A DNA stretch of 11,773 nt from JAAFIP01 sp043747295 (GTDB lineage: Bacteria; Pseudomonadota; Gammaproteobacteria; Burkholderiales; Burkholderiaceae_C). The number at the start of each line of letters is the position of its first letter. The stretch's first letter is position 1. The stretch lies in assembly GCA_043747295.1 (NCBI GenBank), contig JAYTPK010000287.1, positions 1-11,773 of the forward strand, given 5' to 3'. The notes under the pieces were generated by a model. The model was not told the DNA's origin, ran no database searches, and saw only the letters and a program-made list of their open reading frames with translations. The position numbers and the translations under genes were made by a program. Below are positions 10,945-11,773 of the stretch, piece after piece.

Positions 10945-11773
10945 GTGAAAACCTTATCCAAATCTGCCAAGCTGGCCAATGTGCTGTACGACGTGCGTGG
11001 GCCTATCGTGGACGCGGCCAAAAAGATGGAGGACGAGGGCCAAAAGATCATTCGCTTGAACATTGGCAACCTGGCGCCGTTTGGCTTTGACGCGCCTGAG
11101 GAAATCCAGCAGGACATGATCCGTAACCTGCCCAATTCGGCCGGTTACTCTGACAGCAAAGGCATTTTTGGGGCGCGCAAGGCGGTGATGCATTACACCC
11201 AGCAGCAGGGCATCAAAGGCGTGACGCTGGACGATATTTACTTGGGCAACGGCGCCAGCGAGCTGATCCAAATGGCGGCTAACGCCCTGCTGAACGATGG
11301 TGACGAGCTTTTGGTGCCCTCACCAGACTACCCACTGTGGACGGCGGTAACGTCCCTGTCGGGCGGCAAACCGGTGCACTACGCGTGCGACGAAGCCAAC
11401 AGCTGGATGCCGAGCCTAGCCGACATTCGCGCCAAAATTACCCCGCGCACCCGTGCTATTGTGGTAATTAACCCCAACAACCCCACGGGCGTGCTGTACA
11501 CCGACGAGTTGCTCAAAAGCATTGTCGCCATTGCCCGTGAGCACGACCTGGTGATCTACGCTGACGAGGTGTACGACAAGGTGCTGTACGACGATGCAAA
11601 ACACACGGCCATTGCATCCTTGTCAGACGACGTGCTAACGCTGACCTTCAATTCATTGTCCAAAGCCTACCGCTCGTGCGGCTACCGCGCGGGCTGGATG
11701 GTGGTGTCTGGCCCCAAGCATGAGGCCAAAGATTTTGTTGAAGGCCTGAACATGTTGGCCAACTTAAAACTCG
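10945..11773 (+). CDS. alaA: AlaA-type alanine aminotransferase, N-terminal part (runs off the window)
   Basis: A fold-type I PLP enzyme, expected to interconvert pyruvate plus glutamate and alanine plus 2-oxoglutarate. The 276 codons present follow E. coli AlaA closely: SKLANVLYDVRGP-like start, IIRLNIGNLAPFGFDAPEEI, GYSDSKGIFGARKAVM, YLGNGASELI, PSPDYPLWTA, NPNNPTG (176-182, Asn179), IYADEVYDK, and SLSKAYRSCGYRAGWMV with the PLP lysine at Lys240, the same number as in E. coli. The GTG at 10945 is taken as start: GAAGGGA lies 5-6 bp upstream and the length to Lys240 fits. The stop is beyond the window. Betaproteobacterial copies are sometimes annotated alaC; the sequence looks more like AlaA. 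In many Burkholderiales it precedes homoserine dehydrogenase, which cannot be seen here. Confidence 0.93.
   Translation, partial: MKTLSKSAKLANVLYDVRGPIVDAAKKMEDEGQKIIRLNIGNLAPFGFDAPEEIQQDMIRNLPNSAGYSDSKGIFGARKAVMHYTQQQGIKGVTLDDIYLGNGASELIQMAANALLNDGDELLVPSPDYPLWTAVTSLSGGKPVHYACDEANSWMPSLADIRAKITPRTRAIVVINPNNPTGVLYTDELLKSIVAIAREHDLVIYADEVYDKVLYDDAKHTAIASLSDDVLTLTFNSLSKAYRSCGYRAGWMVVSGPKHEAKDFVEGLNMLANLKL

Noticed and set aside
1..11773. CRISPR array, tRNA, rRNA or insertion-sequence transposase
   Set aside because: No regularly spaced repeats with unique spacers, no recognised RNA gene and no transposase-like frame were seen. The repeats present are dispersed, not arrayed.

Overview
The window reads as a betaproteobacterial chromosome segment, most likely Burkholderiales/Comamonadaceae (Rhodoferax/Limnohabitans-like). 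This is inferred from the order hflC – DUF2065 – hisZ – purA – phosphoribosyltransferase, from protein similarity recalled by eye, and from GC-rich codon use. No RNA gene typing the organism is present, so the genus is open.

Layout. (1) 1-3958 (+): conserved housekeeping block. It holds the 3' end of hflC (membrane protease regulator), a small DUF2065 membrane protein, hisZ (regulatory subunit of short-form ATP phosphoribosyltransferase), purA (adenylosuccinate synthetase) and a PRPP-binding phosphoribosyltransferase, so several of its genes act in PRPP-dependent histidine and purine metabolism. (2) 3959-7640: accessory island. It carries a HigB/HigA-type toxin-antitoxin pair (toxin first), an integron-type attC site that overlaps the antitoxin 3' end, a cupin gene ending in a shortened attC-like site, gene remnants, and a Phd/PIN-type toxin-antitoxin pair on the minus strand. 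No integron integrase is visible. (3) 7689-10853 (-): phoH (PIN + PhoH ATPase), a probable small RNA or leader with its own promoter and terminator, a Bcp/PrxQ-type peroxiredoxin, and a small Mth938/DUF498 protein. (4) 10945-end (+): start of an AlaA-type alanine aminotransferase, divergent from the DUF498 gene.

Two structural stories stand out. First, a dispersed repeat of about 75-80 bp (hairpin plus a core beginning GTAGTCCAAG) occurs in four intergenic places. Recognisable core copies also lie inside the reading frames of phoH and hisZ. In phoH it forms part of a low-complexity linker; in hisZ it occupies a segment that aligns with the family without a length change. This recalls protein-invading palindromic repeats known elsewhere (for example in Rickettsia), but the element here is not one I can name.

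Second, the Phd/PIN toxin-antitoxin module is bracketed by direct repeats of about 270-280 bp. Each contains the 3' end of phoH, one copy of the dispersed repeat and the end of a convergent broken ORF. The module therefore appears to have entered at the phoH terminus with duplication of the site.
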